Source: Cucumis sativus
Lineage: Eukaryota; Streptophyta; Magnoliopsida; Cucurbitales; Cucurbitaceae
Assembly (NCBI RefSeq): GCF_000004075.3
Contig: NC_026658.2
Coordinates: 1,736,001 to 1,800,000, forward strand
Direction of reading: 5' to 3'
Length of the DNA stretch: 64,000 bases
Part shown: piece by piece, positions 1-13,669 of the stretch
How the letters are laid out: every line of letters begins with the position of its first letter
Numbering within the stretch: the first letter of the stretch is position 1
Made by a program: the position numbers and the translations under genes
Notes under the pieces: model-generated
Told to the model about the DNA's origin: nothing
What the model saw: the letters and a program-made list of their open reading frames with translations, nothing else
Databases searched by the model: none

Positions 1-14
1 ATAACTAATTACAG

Positions 15-131
15 TACAAACGAGCTGTGGACCTGAGGTTAGAGGTTGCCCTAGAATATATGAACTCTAATACTTCTGGAAATGAAACTGACAAAGTCGC
101 ATCGGCTCCATCGGAAGCTCAAAGCTCTTGA
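15..131 (+). CDS. 3'-terminal exon of an unidentified protein-coding gene (partial)
   Basis: An acceptor-like ATTACAG ends at base 14. From base 15 one frame stays open for 38 codons and stops at TGA 129-131. The peptide begins Tyr-Lys-Arg-Ala-Val-Asp-Leu-Arg, runs as an amphipathic, probably helical stretch (LRLEVALEYMNS), and ends in a Ser/Thr/Ala/Glu-rich tail finishing in Ser-Ser. The helix-then-disordered-tail pattern is what a protein C-terminus looks like, and the other two frames hit stops early. I do not recognise the family. The rest of the gene lies left of the window. The exon phase is assumed to be 0, because an upstream exon is not visible. Confidence 0.5.
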   Translation, partial: YKRAVDLRLEVALEYMNSNTSGNETDKVASAPSEAQSS

Positions 132-3100
132 TGATTTCCACCAAGGTCAGATCAGACTCCTCCTATACAATACACACTGTTACAATGATATTCTCTCAAA
201 AAAAAGAAAAAAAAAGAAATTAAAACAAATCTTCTTCTTTGAATAAGTTCTCTTAAAAGCTTTGGCGTGTGGAAACAAGTTTCGTATCAGAATAAGTTCT
301 TTGGTTAATAGATTTTGTTTTGATTTTTCACCCTGCCTCCTTAGGAGACTGGTGGTGTGTGTTGTGTTTATGCCAACTTAAAAAGTGATCTCCATGTGGC
401 CCTCTCCCATTGTTTGTTCAAGAAACTACCGAATCTTCAGCTAACTCAGAATGTTGTTAACCGCTCGTTTACTTTATAAAGTGATCTAATTTTCTTTACA
501 AGTGTTCGAACTACCTACTTTATTCACTCTTCGTTTATTTTCGTGGAACAACTGTCTAATTTATGTTACGATATTGAGTCATTTATTTTAGATTTGATAA
601 AAACTTAACCATTTTGACCTTTAAAGCAATTTTACAAAATTATCCTTTTAGTGTTCTCTTCTCCATTCTTTCGATCTCTCTTTTTCTTTTTCTTCCTCCT
701 CCTGCTACTTCTCCATGGTGCTCGTCTCCTCCAGCTCGATCGACATCCAACCAACTTCGGCAAGATCATGCAGGCTTCTTCTTCTCTCTCCCTTTCTCAG
801 TTTGTGTTGTAGGAGACCAACTTTTCAAGAGTGAGATCAAGCGAGATAGGGAGAGAGTAGAGCCATTTGTGGAAAGAAAAGGAAACGAGAGAACGGAGAG
901 AATGTAATTTTACTTAGAGTTCTGTGTTCGTAAAGGATAAAGGCAACTCTCATTCTTTCTTCCCAATTTGGGTCATTCCTACAAAAATCCCCCAGCAAAA
1001 GAAAGAAACTTTGCAAATTGAAGAGACATACCATTTGCAAATACAACTATCATCTCAAATTATTTATAAATAATTTAAATCCCATAAGTTATGTTGTATT
1101 TACCATCTTTTTAAAATGTTATTATACACTTAATTATTCCTCCTAAAAATGAAATACATTGTTATCATCTTAAAATGTTCAAATACATATTCATTCCCTT
1201 TCTTCAAAGTAAAACTAATAGAAAGTTAGCTGCCATGTTAAAAACAATCATAATAGAAATTAGGACAAATTATGAATTAAATTTTTTACTCTCTAACCCT
1301 CCTATAAGTGCTATCAACTGCTTGCAACTTATTTAGCAATGAAAAAGAAAAACATCCATAGAAATCATACAACAATCTCATGATTTTTTTAAAAAATAAC
1401 ATATGGATGCTGATGCAAAGGCAATATCTTATGAACTTTTTGGAGCTAATGGTTCTTAAAATTGGAGATAGATTAAAGGAACAACTTTCAACTTTAGCCT
1501 TATGGGAATTATTAATGTAATTAATTAATAATGTTTACAAACTTTTTAATCTAATCTAATCTAAATATATATATATATATTATTGATCATAATCATCCGA
1601 CAAAAATAATAAAACACGATTAACGTAATCTAGTTGCTAATATCTTGTCGGGACAGAAAAGGGAAAAGAAAAGAGAAAAGAGAAAAGGAAAGTTGTTCAT
1701 AAATTTCAACCATTCGATTAAAATAACAATAATGAATAATTCCTTGTTTTAAGATTTAATTTTTTAGAGATTTATGTTTGTTTATATGATTGAAATATTC
1801 AAATTTATGTGTCTTTTTCAGTTGGTGTTGTTTTTCAATCATCTCAACTGTTCTTCTATGAACAACAATTCAATATTTGGATTTTATATCTCTTTCACTT
1901 TTCAATAATAATAGCTATTAATTGTTATGTTGTGGGGTTTTTAATTCAACAATACTGATTATAATTTATTTGTTTGATATTATTTTGTTTCTAGAAAATA
2001 AATTCGTTCTCGACGTTTACATTTTTCTTTTTCTCACTGCTTGAAAATAGAATCTAACGTCGGAATAAGCGTAACTCAACTATGTATAGTAAGTGTATTA
2101 CCAACTTTGAGATACTTTATATATCTAATGTGATATTAGGGTATTTGGCCACAACTTACCGTAAATAATACATAGGTTTCTTCGAAGTTGGGTCTTGAAA
2201 TCACTTAGTGGATGAGGGAATAAAATCCTTAATTAACATTGAATTTGATATCAATTGAGCTATTTTCCTGTGAGTAAAATGATGATCTCAAAGACTCGAG
2301 AGCAATATGTAGCTATAAAACATAACTATTAAACTTGATTAACTGAGCAATGTTTAAGTTGACGTAGTAATTAGTTATGTGTGTTTGTAATTATGATTGA
2401 CATAGTGAGGGATTAAGAGAAATTAGACTCTTTTTTTTTTAGTATACATAACTCTTAATTAAATTGACATATTATGGGAATAAAGAAAGTTTGGTTGTTT
2501 TTTGTTTTATCAAAAAAGGGATTTAGGGTTTTGACAAGAAAAGCATATTTTTCATCTTTTTAACTTTTGAAGTCTCCAAGAGAGATGTTGACTTTTTAAA
2601 AACTTTGACAATCATTAACCCTTTCTTTTAATTAATTTGCCTTTTCACTCTAACTTTATGTCTTTTATGATATTTTAAAGTTGAAGGGTAAGAATTAAAA
2701 TATTTACTCTTCATGGAAAAATCAAGTGTATACCTATTATAGTGATCATTAAGATGGTTTAGTGAATCACGTTTTAGTTTCATGTTACCTATTATACCAT
2801 TTCATATCTCAATTTCTATTTAAATTCTAACAAATTTTCACGACAAAGATATTTTTGAAACATTTACAAAAGTCCAACGATGATAATATTGAAAACTTTT
2901 GAATTTAAAAATAAATGGCAATTTAGGAACACCAGGGTGAAATAAGAAATTGTGATGATATCCAATTGTTTTGCTTTTTCACTCTTGCTAGCCATACTTT
3001 TCTTTTATTTCTTTTTCCTTTTTAGTGTTTGGTGATCAACAAAATTGATATATTCTTTTTCAAGGATAATTGTTATGAACAGACAAAAAAAAATTAAAAC

Positions 3101-4949
3101 TCTTCTTTGCATGTTAAAATTTTTATAATTATAATGATAATAAATCTGATTTTGAAAGTGGAATTATACTAAATATTAAAAAAAATTATGAGTGAATTTC
3201 TTGGTCTCTTTTATTATAATGATAAAGGTTTGCATTTTTCTTTTATTTGACAGAATTGATAATATATGTATTCTCGGAAAAAATCATACCAAAGTAGCAA
3301 AAAGAAAGTTACATAATTTGTTTTTTTAGAAAAAAAAATGATCTTACAAACAACAAAATCAAACAAATTACGAGTGCTAAATCATGGCACACACAATGGT
3401 AAATCATTCAAAACAAGTAGTTTAAAGGATCAAAGACTCATTGTTCTTCAAAGTTATTGTGAGTGCTTCTAGTGTGTTAATGCATTTTGGTTGTAAATTG
3501 TAACGAACATTAAAGAAATAGGACGATTCTCATTTCATTGTCCTTAGCCTCTATCTCATTTAGTAAAATAATACACAACTCTTGAGTGAGTTATTATAAT
3601 TAAATTATAATAGTTTGTGGTTGACATATAAATTATTTACAGATAGTTAAATGAAGATTTTTAAATAATATTTATCGTAACAAGAGATGATTATTATAAT
3701 ATTAGATAATTCATGTGTGAGAGTGATGTTTTAATTGATGGAGTAATTAAAATTGCAATAAGGGAAAAGAGAAAGAGGAAAAAGAGTTTTGAAAGAGAGG
3801 TGAAGTCATTTTCAAAGGGTTAGAGTTGAAAAGAATTGGAAATCCATGTTTGATGCCACAATTAGCGTTAACTTAACCCCTTTCAACTTTCTCAATACTC
3901 TAACCAATACCAATCCCCCTTTTCTTTTTTTAAATAACTTAACAATTTCCCTTTCCCCTTTGCTATTTTCAAAATTCTAGTTTGCTTTAAAAAAAAAATG
4001 ATAAATACATGAAACGTTTTTCCATTCTAGTAGTTAGTACTATTTGAGAATTTTATTAAATGTACAAAAAGAGAAGGTTAGTAGTTATTGATGTATATTA
4101 GACCGTTTTTAATATTACAAAAACTTAGATACAAAATTGAATGTCGACAAGAGAAATAGTGTGAAAGATGCTGTTATAAGGTTTAGTTTGAATGAGGGAG
4201 AGAAAAAAGAGTTCCTTCAAAAGACTTGTGAGGAGGGTTTGCCCTTGCCCTCATCTAGGGAGCGTCGTATGAGAGTAAGGGTAATGAAATATATCATACG
4301 CTTTTACATTGTTTGCCTACGTCATATTTAGGTAAAATTTCCAAAATGAAGTATCAAGCTTCTCACATTCTTAGTATATTGCTCTCTTCTTTCACCTTAT
4401 CTTCCTCCCTACTAGTAGCATCCTACTATTAATGAGGAAGGTTGTTGTTTTAGTCATTGATGACACCCTACACACCTAATATTGTTTCGTTGGTCGATGA
4501 CAAACAATTGGTGGACTCAAAACAAATGGAGAAAGGGAAATAAGCAGGAATAAAAGGAAGAGTGGAGAAGGAAATGAAGTGTATAGTTTTGTAACGTTAG
4601 TAGATGACATAAGCAAGAAGACAAAATTCTCAAGGGTATTTAGGGAAAACACTACTGTAATACTACAATAATTACATATATGAAAAGCATGGATTAATAC
4701 AATTTTCCTTTTATATATATATAATAACTTGATTTATAAGAAAAAGGATGAAAGAGTAAAGGAGTAGGGGGGAGAAGGGGGTGGGAAAGGTAAATAGGAA
4801 GAAGGGAGGGGGTGGGGGTGAGAAATGTACAAAAAGAGGTACACATAGGAAGAGGAAGAGGAAGAGGAAGTAGTTGAAGGATGGAGACCAAAACCGCGTT
4901 GGGAGTGGGTCCATGCCATCAGGGTTCTTTTTTATTATAGTGAGACTTT

Positions 4950-4990
4950 TGGGGATCCACGTGGGACCCTTTTTAGTCACACGTGGCGTA
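4950..4990. promoter_or_regulatory. Pair of G-box/ABRE motifs
   Basis: Two CACGTG cores lie 22 bp apart, at 4958-4963 and 4980-4985. The first is centred in an imperfect 18-bp palindrome (GGGATCCACGTGGGACCC). The second reads ACACGTGGC, a classic ABRE/G-box for bZIP and bHLH factors. A CT-rich, leader-like tract follows at about 5055-5240. Spacing and orientation would suit a promoter firing to the right, but no coding region follows, so the target is unknown. Confidence 0.4.
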
Positions 4991-6502
4991 AGCATTTGTG
5001 TGGACAAAGTTCGCGTTGCATTCACGGATCACTACACGACGGCCCCCATGTAGGTTCCACTTCTGTCTCCTCTCTCTACGCCGCTACTACTCCAAACAAC
5101 CTCTCTCCCTCTCCCTCTCTCTTTTCTATTTCTCTCAACCAATTTAATATTACATTCCCCTCATTAACTTCCTATTAATCAAATCCTACCTTCATTCATT
5201 CTCCCACGGGATTCTACATTTAGATCATTCATTCAGATCTAAATTCATCCCACTTTATAATACCTCTTCTTTTTTATAACCCTAATCCTATTTTGAATAA
5301 ACTAATTACGTTATAAACTGGATCTATTGAAATTTTGACAAAACCAAGTACTCATGAAAGGAAGAAAAAGGGAAATTTTGATTGAGGTAATTCACCCACG
5401 CCTGTCCTTCTCTTATATATACAAAATTTTCTCTTTCCCTCATCAGATCTTGAAAAAGAGAGAGAGAGAGAGAGGGAGAGTTGATATTGATTAGATCAAA
5501 CGTCATATCAATGAATAGTTGTTGGAATTTGTCAAGCAAAACATACCTAAATCAACCCTTTTTCCCCCTCTAAACAAATAAGAATTGGACCTACATTGTT
5601 ACATTGGTTGAATCATAATAATAATTTAGGGTTTTTTTCCCTCTATAGTACTCTCTCAAGGTGTTCGGAAAAATATTGGTTATTACAATCTTAACTATTG
5701 TACAATAGTATGCGTTTGAGAGATAAATTATTTAATTAGGTGAGCATGGATGGAAGGAAGAAAAGAGAATATATATTCTTTTGTTTAAAAGAATTGTCAA
5801 AAGGGATGGATGTTATAAAGATGAAAATGCTACCAAATTCATTAAAATGTCTCTTTATTGAAAGCTTAGAGACAGAAAATGTCATTCAATCATTTCCATG
5901 AAACAGAGAACATAATAAATGGTATCTTTAAGCCACTATTAGTTATTACCAAACAAATATAAATACATTTAATTGACAAATATGGAATAGCTAAACTTTT
6001 ATTTAAGTGCAAATAAAACGATCATAGTAAAATATTCTGATTTAGATTAAAATATATTATTATATGTATCTATTACATGCTAGAATATGTTATTTGGCTT
6101 TAAATATATCAAGAATTGAAGAGTATCTATTCCTAATTAAAATTGTATTGATAGATTTGATTGTGAATTAATTGAAGACTAAATGCACATCCTAAATGAA
6201 ATAAATCAATTTACTCATACTTAAATATTTACAACAAACAAAAAAAAAATGATTACATTTTAGAACATAAACATCAGATTGAGGAAGATATACTTTGGGG
6301 CAAAAACCTCAACCTAATTATATTCATGCATATATCATAAGCTGAACATTTGTTTTTTTATAAAAAAACTTGATTAGCGGTAGAAATTGTATCGTCAAAC
6401 AAGGCAATTTTATGGATATCTAGATTACAATTATGAGTTCTAATGATTTGAAATACATCGATTATTTTTATGTAGCATCACTCATCAAGTGTTTAGTTTA
6501 AA

Positions 6503-6770
6503 ATAGGAATGAACATGACATATTGAAAATAAGTCGACCGACCAAAATCGATCAAACCGAAGGTGGCTGGTCGAAGATAGAAGAGGTTCAGTTGGTGTTG
6601 GTTTGGAGAAAATCCAAATCTAGGCTTAAATGAACCAATTAACCGATGCATCAACAATTGTTTTATACTTCTTCTTAGCTAGTGTCGATTTGAACATTTA
6701 CTAAAAACTGATCATAGTAGGTGTGGTTAGGTCAAAAAACCGACTTCAACCAACCAATGCTCACCCCTAA
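6503..6770. mobile_element. Degenerate non-autonomous DNA transposon (hAT/MITE-like)
   Basis: The left end reads ATAGGAATGAACAT and the right end, reverse-complemented, reads TTAGGGGTGAGCAT: 10 of 14 bases match. Inside are several CCGACC/GGTCG and AACCAA/TTGGTT words typical of this type of plant repeat. There is no coding capacity and no clear target-site duplication. The boundaries are approximate. Confidence 0.35.
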
Positions 6771-9700
6771 TTCTAAGTTATTATATGCATGACAAACTTC
6801 TTTGTTTTTTAGAAAATCTTTTATTGTTGGATAAAATACATATGAAGGTAGAGATAGGTGCAATCTAGGCTCCACCTAAATATTACTTTTTTCTTAACGT
6901 CGAGATGAGTAATCAACGAGATTTTATAACATTATTGCTAAGTTTATGCTTTAAAATAATTAATTGTTAAAACGTCTTTAGTGTACAATGATAATATATA
7001 TATATAGAGGATGAGAGACACCATTTGATTAGATATCCTACCTTTACTATATTTAATATTGAACTATGAATAGTCAACATACAAAGAAGATTATATTTAA
7101 AAAGTAACCTAACATAATCTATATACTATATAATATAAATAAGCTAAGGTCAATTACTTTATTGTAGGTTCTTGCAGCTAACAATATTTTTAATTTATCA
7201 AAAGTTTTTAAGTGATCCAAATCATTCTTCTAAGTTTAAATTATCTCTTATGGAATGATATTTTAAATAAAACGTTAACGATTAGATACATTCAATGCTA
7301 AACCTAATTCTATAATCTATAATTGTTATTTATCTAAAAAAAATTAAAAACAACAAATAAGTTCTATTTGCTACACCTAATATTTTTCTCCGGATAAAAT
7401 TAGCTTATGTTTTATATATGTGAGCGACCTTGTATTTTAGCTTTTAGTAATTATGAATTTTTTTTCTTTAGGATTGCTATCATTCAAATATATACAAAGT
7501 GAGAATTACAAATGCTATGCTATTTTCGATAAATGTATTAGTTTTGGGATGTAAACGAGATGTGGATTGGACTTTGAAACGCAATGCACGAGATGAAGTA
7601 TAACTAACTAATCCCTATGTTAGAACTCAAGCGCGCTATGAAATTGTACCATTCTTCTTCATTTTTTTTGGCAATAAGAGCATATATGTTATTTAAGCCA
7701 CATGTAACTATGAAAGTCAAATAGAGTCGAGTAAAGCTATATAATTATTACGACAAATAATGAGAGATAGTTGTTTGTTATATTTATGATCATCTCTTTA
7801 TATGGTGCATAAGATTATAACTTGAAATATTTAGCGGAAAATCCTCTTCACTGAAGAATAAAGATCAATTAATTAGTTAAATTAAAATTTTAAAAATGTT
7901 TGGATGATAAATTTGGGATAATTGGTGTTTTGGACTACAACGTCTCTTCCAACTTGAATGAGTTAGATACCTATAAATCAACTTTTGTTCAAAGTCAAAA
8001 ATTTAACCCAATTTAGTGAGTTTAATTTTTAAAGGAAATTAGAGTAACTTAGACTATAGTTGGGTGAGATGATAAGTTAGGTTTGGATAACTTGAGTGAA
8101 AGCTACAAAATCAATAATAATTGCATTGGCATGATACATGCTTTATCTAATGTGCTATGATGTTTAGATAATACTGATGATGGTGTAAGGTCGTACTTAG
8201 ACCTATATAAATTACGCACTTTGATTGAGGAATGAGGAATGAAGACTCATATTTTATACACATCATACCAATTTACCATAACGTAGAAACATAGATTAAA
8301 TCTTATTCTGAAGTCTTTTTTTTTCCTTTTTCACAACCAATCACATATAGACTCTAATATTAATAATTGTACAAGGCTAAAGGCTAAAATTTGGTGTGTG
8401 AACGTACTAAGAGGAAATAACACCATAGGAATTTCAATAATTTAAAACCTCCTATTCTAATTCAACTTCATGGTAAAAAAAAATTCATGTTGAAACACTA
8501 TCATTACACCCAATTAAAAAAAAAGAAAATAGAAAAAATATCATTAAAAAAAAAGAAAATATATTTAATATATTTATATTTTTTAAATGTTTCTCTTATC
8601 TTTGTATTTTTAGATAATCTTAAATATAATTAATCAACATTAACTTCTATCAAAATCAAATTTAATAACAACAACCACAATTTAAAGAAAGATAATACAT
8701 GGGTATGTTTGTTAAAATTTATAGTAAAAGTAAAAAAAGATTAAAACAAATGACCAACTAAATTTTAAATACAAATTATTATATTAAACAACAAGCTAAT
8801 TTTTCTCATATTTCTCATACGTTTAAAATGTCTAATTAATTTTCATGCACTTTCATTAATATAGATAACTCCTTTGACCTTAGAACATCTACATGTTAAC
8901 GACACTTGTAGAAAATTAATTCTTAGACAAGTAACCATCATAAATCAAACCATTGATTTTATTCATTAAAACTATATCAATAAGTATCAGTTATAGTTAC
9001 TATCATTAACAACTTCTCGTTAAGAAACATGTTATCGATTATTATCACTAATATCTTCTATTCGTGATTACACGTGTATTAAATTATAAACTTGAAATTA
9101 ACGTGTTATTATTTACTATATTTACAAATATTTGAAGGTTGTGCTTATTGTTTTTTCAAACTATTTTTTTCCAACAATCTTATATAACATATTCCCTAAA
9201 ACAATATTTAATAGGAATAGCAATATTCTTTTTATTAATATATATATAAAAGAAGATAATTAAAAAAAGAGAGTAAATATTGAACCTTGGAAAAAACAAT
9301 TCCATCTGTGGTCAATTTTACTTCCTTTCTTTGGCCTAATTTTCTTCCACCTCCCCCTTCCCCTCCTGGCTGGATATTAGCTGTCAATTCCTTTTCTTTT
9401 TTTTCTTTTAAGAAAAAGAAAAACAATATATATTCATTTTTCAAATATCTTTATTTTATTTTTCTAATTTTCTTTATTTTCTTTATTTAAACACTTTCAA
9501 ATAATCTTCACTCCCCTCTTCTCCCCTTTCCCACTAGAGTTTGAAACTCTCTTCTTTCCCTCTCTTACAAAAACCTCAATCATCCTCCATTTCTTTTAAT
9601 TCCTTCTTCTTTAATCCATCCATTTCAACTCTATTTCTCTTCTAGACCTTCATCTTCCATTGCTACACAGATTTATTTCTTCTTCCATCTCCAAATTATC

Positions 9701-9824
9701 GATTAACCACCACAAAACGCGCTCCTCTTCTTCGATTCTTCAATTCTACTCTTCTACTACTCTTTACACCTTCCCTTGTTGTTTCCAGTGATCGGATTTT
9801 TCCTCTATTATACACTTTGTCGGG

Positions 9825-12800
9825 ATGATTGCCAGCTCTCTCTGCAATGCTTCCGCTAAATTCCCGGTGTGTGTTTCTTTTTCTTTACTTTTTCTTGAAC
9901 TGTGTTTTGTCTTCTTGTTTCTGTTTAGTGATAGACTCTCTAACCTTTGTTTTTTTTTTTTTTTTTTTTTTTGTCTTCTTTAAGATTGTAGTTTTTTTTT
10001 TAAAAAAAATTGTTTAATTGTATATCGTAATCTGGTTATACTGCTTGGTTTCTGCCATTGATTGGTATGTTCAAGATATTTAATGAAGGGGTAGGAAGAT
10101 TCTGTACGCAAATTACATATTCTCTTAATTTAATCCATGCCTTTGGGTGAATTTGTTTATTTGTTAATGGAAAAAGAAAAAAAAAATTATATGAAAAATT
10201 AATTTGTGTTTCTGGACCCACCTTTGTTTCATTTATATCATCTGTTTCGTTTTAAATAACTTAATTATTCTGGATTCCAATTACCCCAACACTTTTACTT
10301 TTTGTCAAAAAGTAAAAGGAAAAGAAAATTTTACAGGTGTTTTCCCCGTTTCTTATTCCAATGTATTATTTGTTTTTGTAACTTTGTTTGTGTATTCATA
10401 TCTTGGGTTGTCTTTTGTGATGGAAAGTTCACTGTATTTTCTCTTTTTACTGACAAAAAGAGTTCAAAGATGTAACTTTTAACTGTTAGTTAGTCAAAAT
10501 GCTCTGGGTGAAAAGCCAAAATCCAGATGCTTTTAATTTGGGGATGAATTGCTAAGTGATGAGTTTATTGCTCTTGTTGTTATTAACCTATTTATCCTAA
10601 TATTGTATACCTCTGTCCCTACCCTTTTCTTAGTTATTATTATTTATTTTATTGTGTTTATTGATTTCAATATTATATTTGTTGGAGATCGTCATTAAAC
10701 TATGGAACTTTTGTCTACTTGTTTTCCTTGTCTTTTAGTATTTTGTATTAAAATTGATAATTGTTTTTAATGTAGTAGATCGAATGGATCAATATTATAC
10801 TGGTTTTTTAGCGTGTGGTTTTGACCTCTGACCATGACCATGATTGAGTTTTGTTATTGATTTAACAATCCAATGTGATATACATTATCTGCATGCTGTC
10901 TGAACCTCTGTATCAAAGTAATAACGTTTTGTCCAATCTATGGGAATGCAATAATTTCAAGGCATTTAATTGAAACTTATGAAGGTGGGAGTTTTTTTTT
11001 CTTGGTTGTAGGATCCATTTGGTAAAGAAAGTCAAACAATATGTCTTTTATATGTAAATACACACGACTAGGCACTTAAAAATATCCCTGTCTTGAACCT
11101 GTGAGAGTATTCCTGTGTAGTTTCAGATTTTCTCAGTTGACTTTCGATGTTTGAGATCTCTTATAGATGAAATCCTTTTTTAGTATAATACTTGCATTTC
11201 TTTCTTCCCTTAATAAAATTGTCATATTTTATTATGAAAGGTTTAATTAAAACTTCACTCCTTAACGTTTGAGGTTTGTGTTCATTTTCGTTGAAAATTT
11301 TCAAAAGACAACAGTTCCTGAACTTCTATCTTTCAAAAGCTAAAAAGACAAAAATTTCAAGTTTCAAGACTAAATATGTAATACGTTACCCATACGAAAA
11401 TATAGTATTCATTCAGACTTACAAAATTGAATATTGATTGAATTGGAATCTGTTCCAGGCAGAGGTGATGGAGGTTGAAACGATGATGGAACAGAAGAGG
11501 ACTCTATGCTCGGTTGATGAGAGCGCTCTTACTTCACTTACACCCAAACGGCACAAGACTGATTTCTCTATCTCCTCTAAGGTTCCTACTGTTTCAACTT
11601 CACATTGCAACATCGTGAATATTAAGTTCATATAATAATATAATCAGTATTAGTAGTATATATTATAATAACTACTGGGCGTTCCATTAGACAGGCCTTC
11701 TGATCACATTGTTTTGGGTGGTCCAATAATCTTTCATTATTTCTTCACTTGATTGGTCCCAATGGTCCTGTTTTGTTCTTCATGATTTGCTTCGCCTCTC
11801 CATCCCATGGTTTTCCAAGTACTAACACTCTTTCTACAGGAGAGGAAAGACAAACTGGGTGAACGAATTATGGCCTTGCAACAACTTGTTTCACCATACG
11901 GAAAGGTTTGTTGGGAACCAATTAAATACTCAAAGAATCTGATATTTTAGATTGAAATTTGAGGATAATATTGAGGGTTGATTAGATGGTCTTGGGCCAA
12001 AATTTATTTTGGCTCTTGAAATCCAAAAAGCTACATTTCATGATTTTGCTCTCAGTATTAAAACCATTGCCCTGTTTGAATCAAAATCATGCAATTTCAC
12101 TGCAGACAGATACGGCATCTGTTCTTCTGGAAGCAATGGAATATATCCAATTCCTTCACGAGCAAGTCAAGGTATGATCTTGCTTAAAGTTTGTGATCTT
12201 TTTAAATTCTGATTTGGGTACCAGATACGAATGGCTATCATGCCATGCACATGTCTTTTCTATGGCCTGTATGATTTTTCCCTCCGTCAATTCCTTCTAA
12301 TTGGTCAATGGAATATATATCTTTCTCACTTCCACATTTTCCTCTGACATTAGTCAGTACTTGCATGCAAAGCGTTTTGAGCATCAATCAGTGGCTAAAA
12401 AATCACTGGATCTTTTTAGTGTAATTTAATGTCAGTTTGGTTTGTCTCTCTTCACTTTTTCTTCTCTCTCTCTCCCGGACTTTGTTTGCTGAGTATTCTT
12501 CCATGCCTATTTTAGTTTTAGGTATTTAGTCATTCTGTTCCTTTCTTCCATCACACTCTCCCTAATCAGCAAGGGAACATTAACTGCAAGATTGAATCAA
12601 TTAATAGTTGTGCAACCAGTTATGGTTCTCTCTTCATATGGACTATTATTGTATTCTATATGTAAGAGTTCTTTTGTGACTACTGTTCATGTAATCATGT
12701 TTGACTGATTTTCAACCGTTGATTTATTTACCAAGTCCATGAAATTGGTTTAGTTTGGATATTGGAGGACTAGAACAGAGTAATTTGACTGAAAAATTGT

Positions 12801-13669
12801 CTGCCACTTTCAATGAACTTATCAAATACTAATTGTGTATTTGTGCGGCTAGAAGTGTAATTTTATATTCCCTAATGTTATTTTGACGTGATTTCAGGTG
12901 TTGAGTGCACCATATCTCCAAAGCACACCCACTGTTTTGTTGCAGGTGAGCCTAGGCTGGACCTTTTGATGATTTGACGAAGTGTGCTTCGTAAACACTT
13001 TTTCTTAGCAGGAAAATTTTAATAGTGTCCCTTAAACCCCAAAAATTGCCTTTGTTAAATCATCCATTAACTCAGTAGTTGAAGCTTATAGATTCCAGTT
13101 AACGTAATTATATCAATAATTCAACACTCCCCTCACTTGTCAGCTTAAAAATTTATAAAAGGCCTAACATAGTTTCATGTATTTGTTAGAAGATATAATG
13201 TTCCATTTTCCTTCCCTCATCAACTTAATGTTTTGGATAAATTGTTGATTTAACACAACTCCTACAATATTATTTCTATAATATTGATTTCAAAACCCAA
13301 CGAAGGTGTGAGAATGCAAGATGATATTAAATTTACTATCACTCATTAACTCTAGCTCCTAGACAGTCTTGAAACTAGAACCTATCTTTAATCTTCCAAT
13401 GATCATTTTCATTGCTTTTGATATTAGATTCAAGTCGGAGTGATGCTTTAATATCATAATATAAATCTTTTTGAATATTTATGGCGAGGTTTAAACTGGT
13501 TTTTTGTTAGGAGGTGGAGCCATGCAGCCACAGCCTGAGGAGCAGAGGCCTTTGTCTTGTTCCAATCTCGTGTACTGCTGGAGTTGCACGGAGCAACGGT
13601 GCAGATATTTGGGCTCCTGTGAAGACAATTTCTCCCAAATTTGAGAAGCACATCTCACCATTCAATTGA
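9825..13669 (+). CDS. Atypical bHLH transcription factor, bHLH153-like
   Basis: Coding exons: 9825-9866, 11459-11581, 11840-11905, 12106-12171, 12898-12945 and 13511-13669. All junctions are GT-AG and in frame, giving 167 aa. The two 66-nt exons encode the helix-loop-helix ([32 protein letters not shown], then [15 protein letters not shown]). The last exon carries the subfamily motif [12 protein letters not shown]. The basic segment lacks the His-Glu-Arg pattern needed for ordinary E-box binding, so this is probably a non-canonical binder or a dimerisation partner in the nucleus. ATG 9825 is the first ATG in a CT-rich leader (about 9500-9824), and its 14 codons splice in frame. Alternative starts are ATG 11468 (150 aa) and the family-like Met-Met-Glu-Gln-Lys-Arg a few codons later. 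Family identity is strong; the N-terminus is uncertain. Confidence 0.82.

Larger units (their letters stand above)
132..9490. other. Long AT-rich intergenic region
   Basis: No exon chain or recognisable protein was found here. Open frames near 614-907, 4137-4331 and 4694-5025 are low-complexity readings of pyrimidine or purine tracts. The region holds a G-box-rich island at about 4880-5240, a degenerate TIR element at 6503-6770, many A/T runs and short AT microsatellites (for example near 1566-1580 and 6991-7005). Most of it looks like decayed intergenic DNA. The last few hundred bases should include the promoter of the bHLH gene. Confidence 0.55.

Noticed and set aside
614..907. 97-codon open frame rich in Leu, Ser and Pro
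   Set aside because: It is a reading of a CT-rich tract with no domain, no splice partners and no homology I recognise.
4694..5025. Overlapping minus-strand open frames of 61-104 codons
   Set aside because: They translate GGAAGA/GGGGAA-type simple sequence into Pro/Leu/Phe-rich low-complexity peptides.
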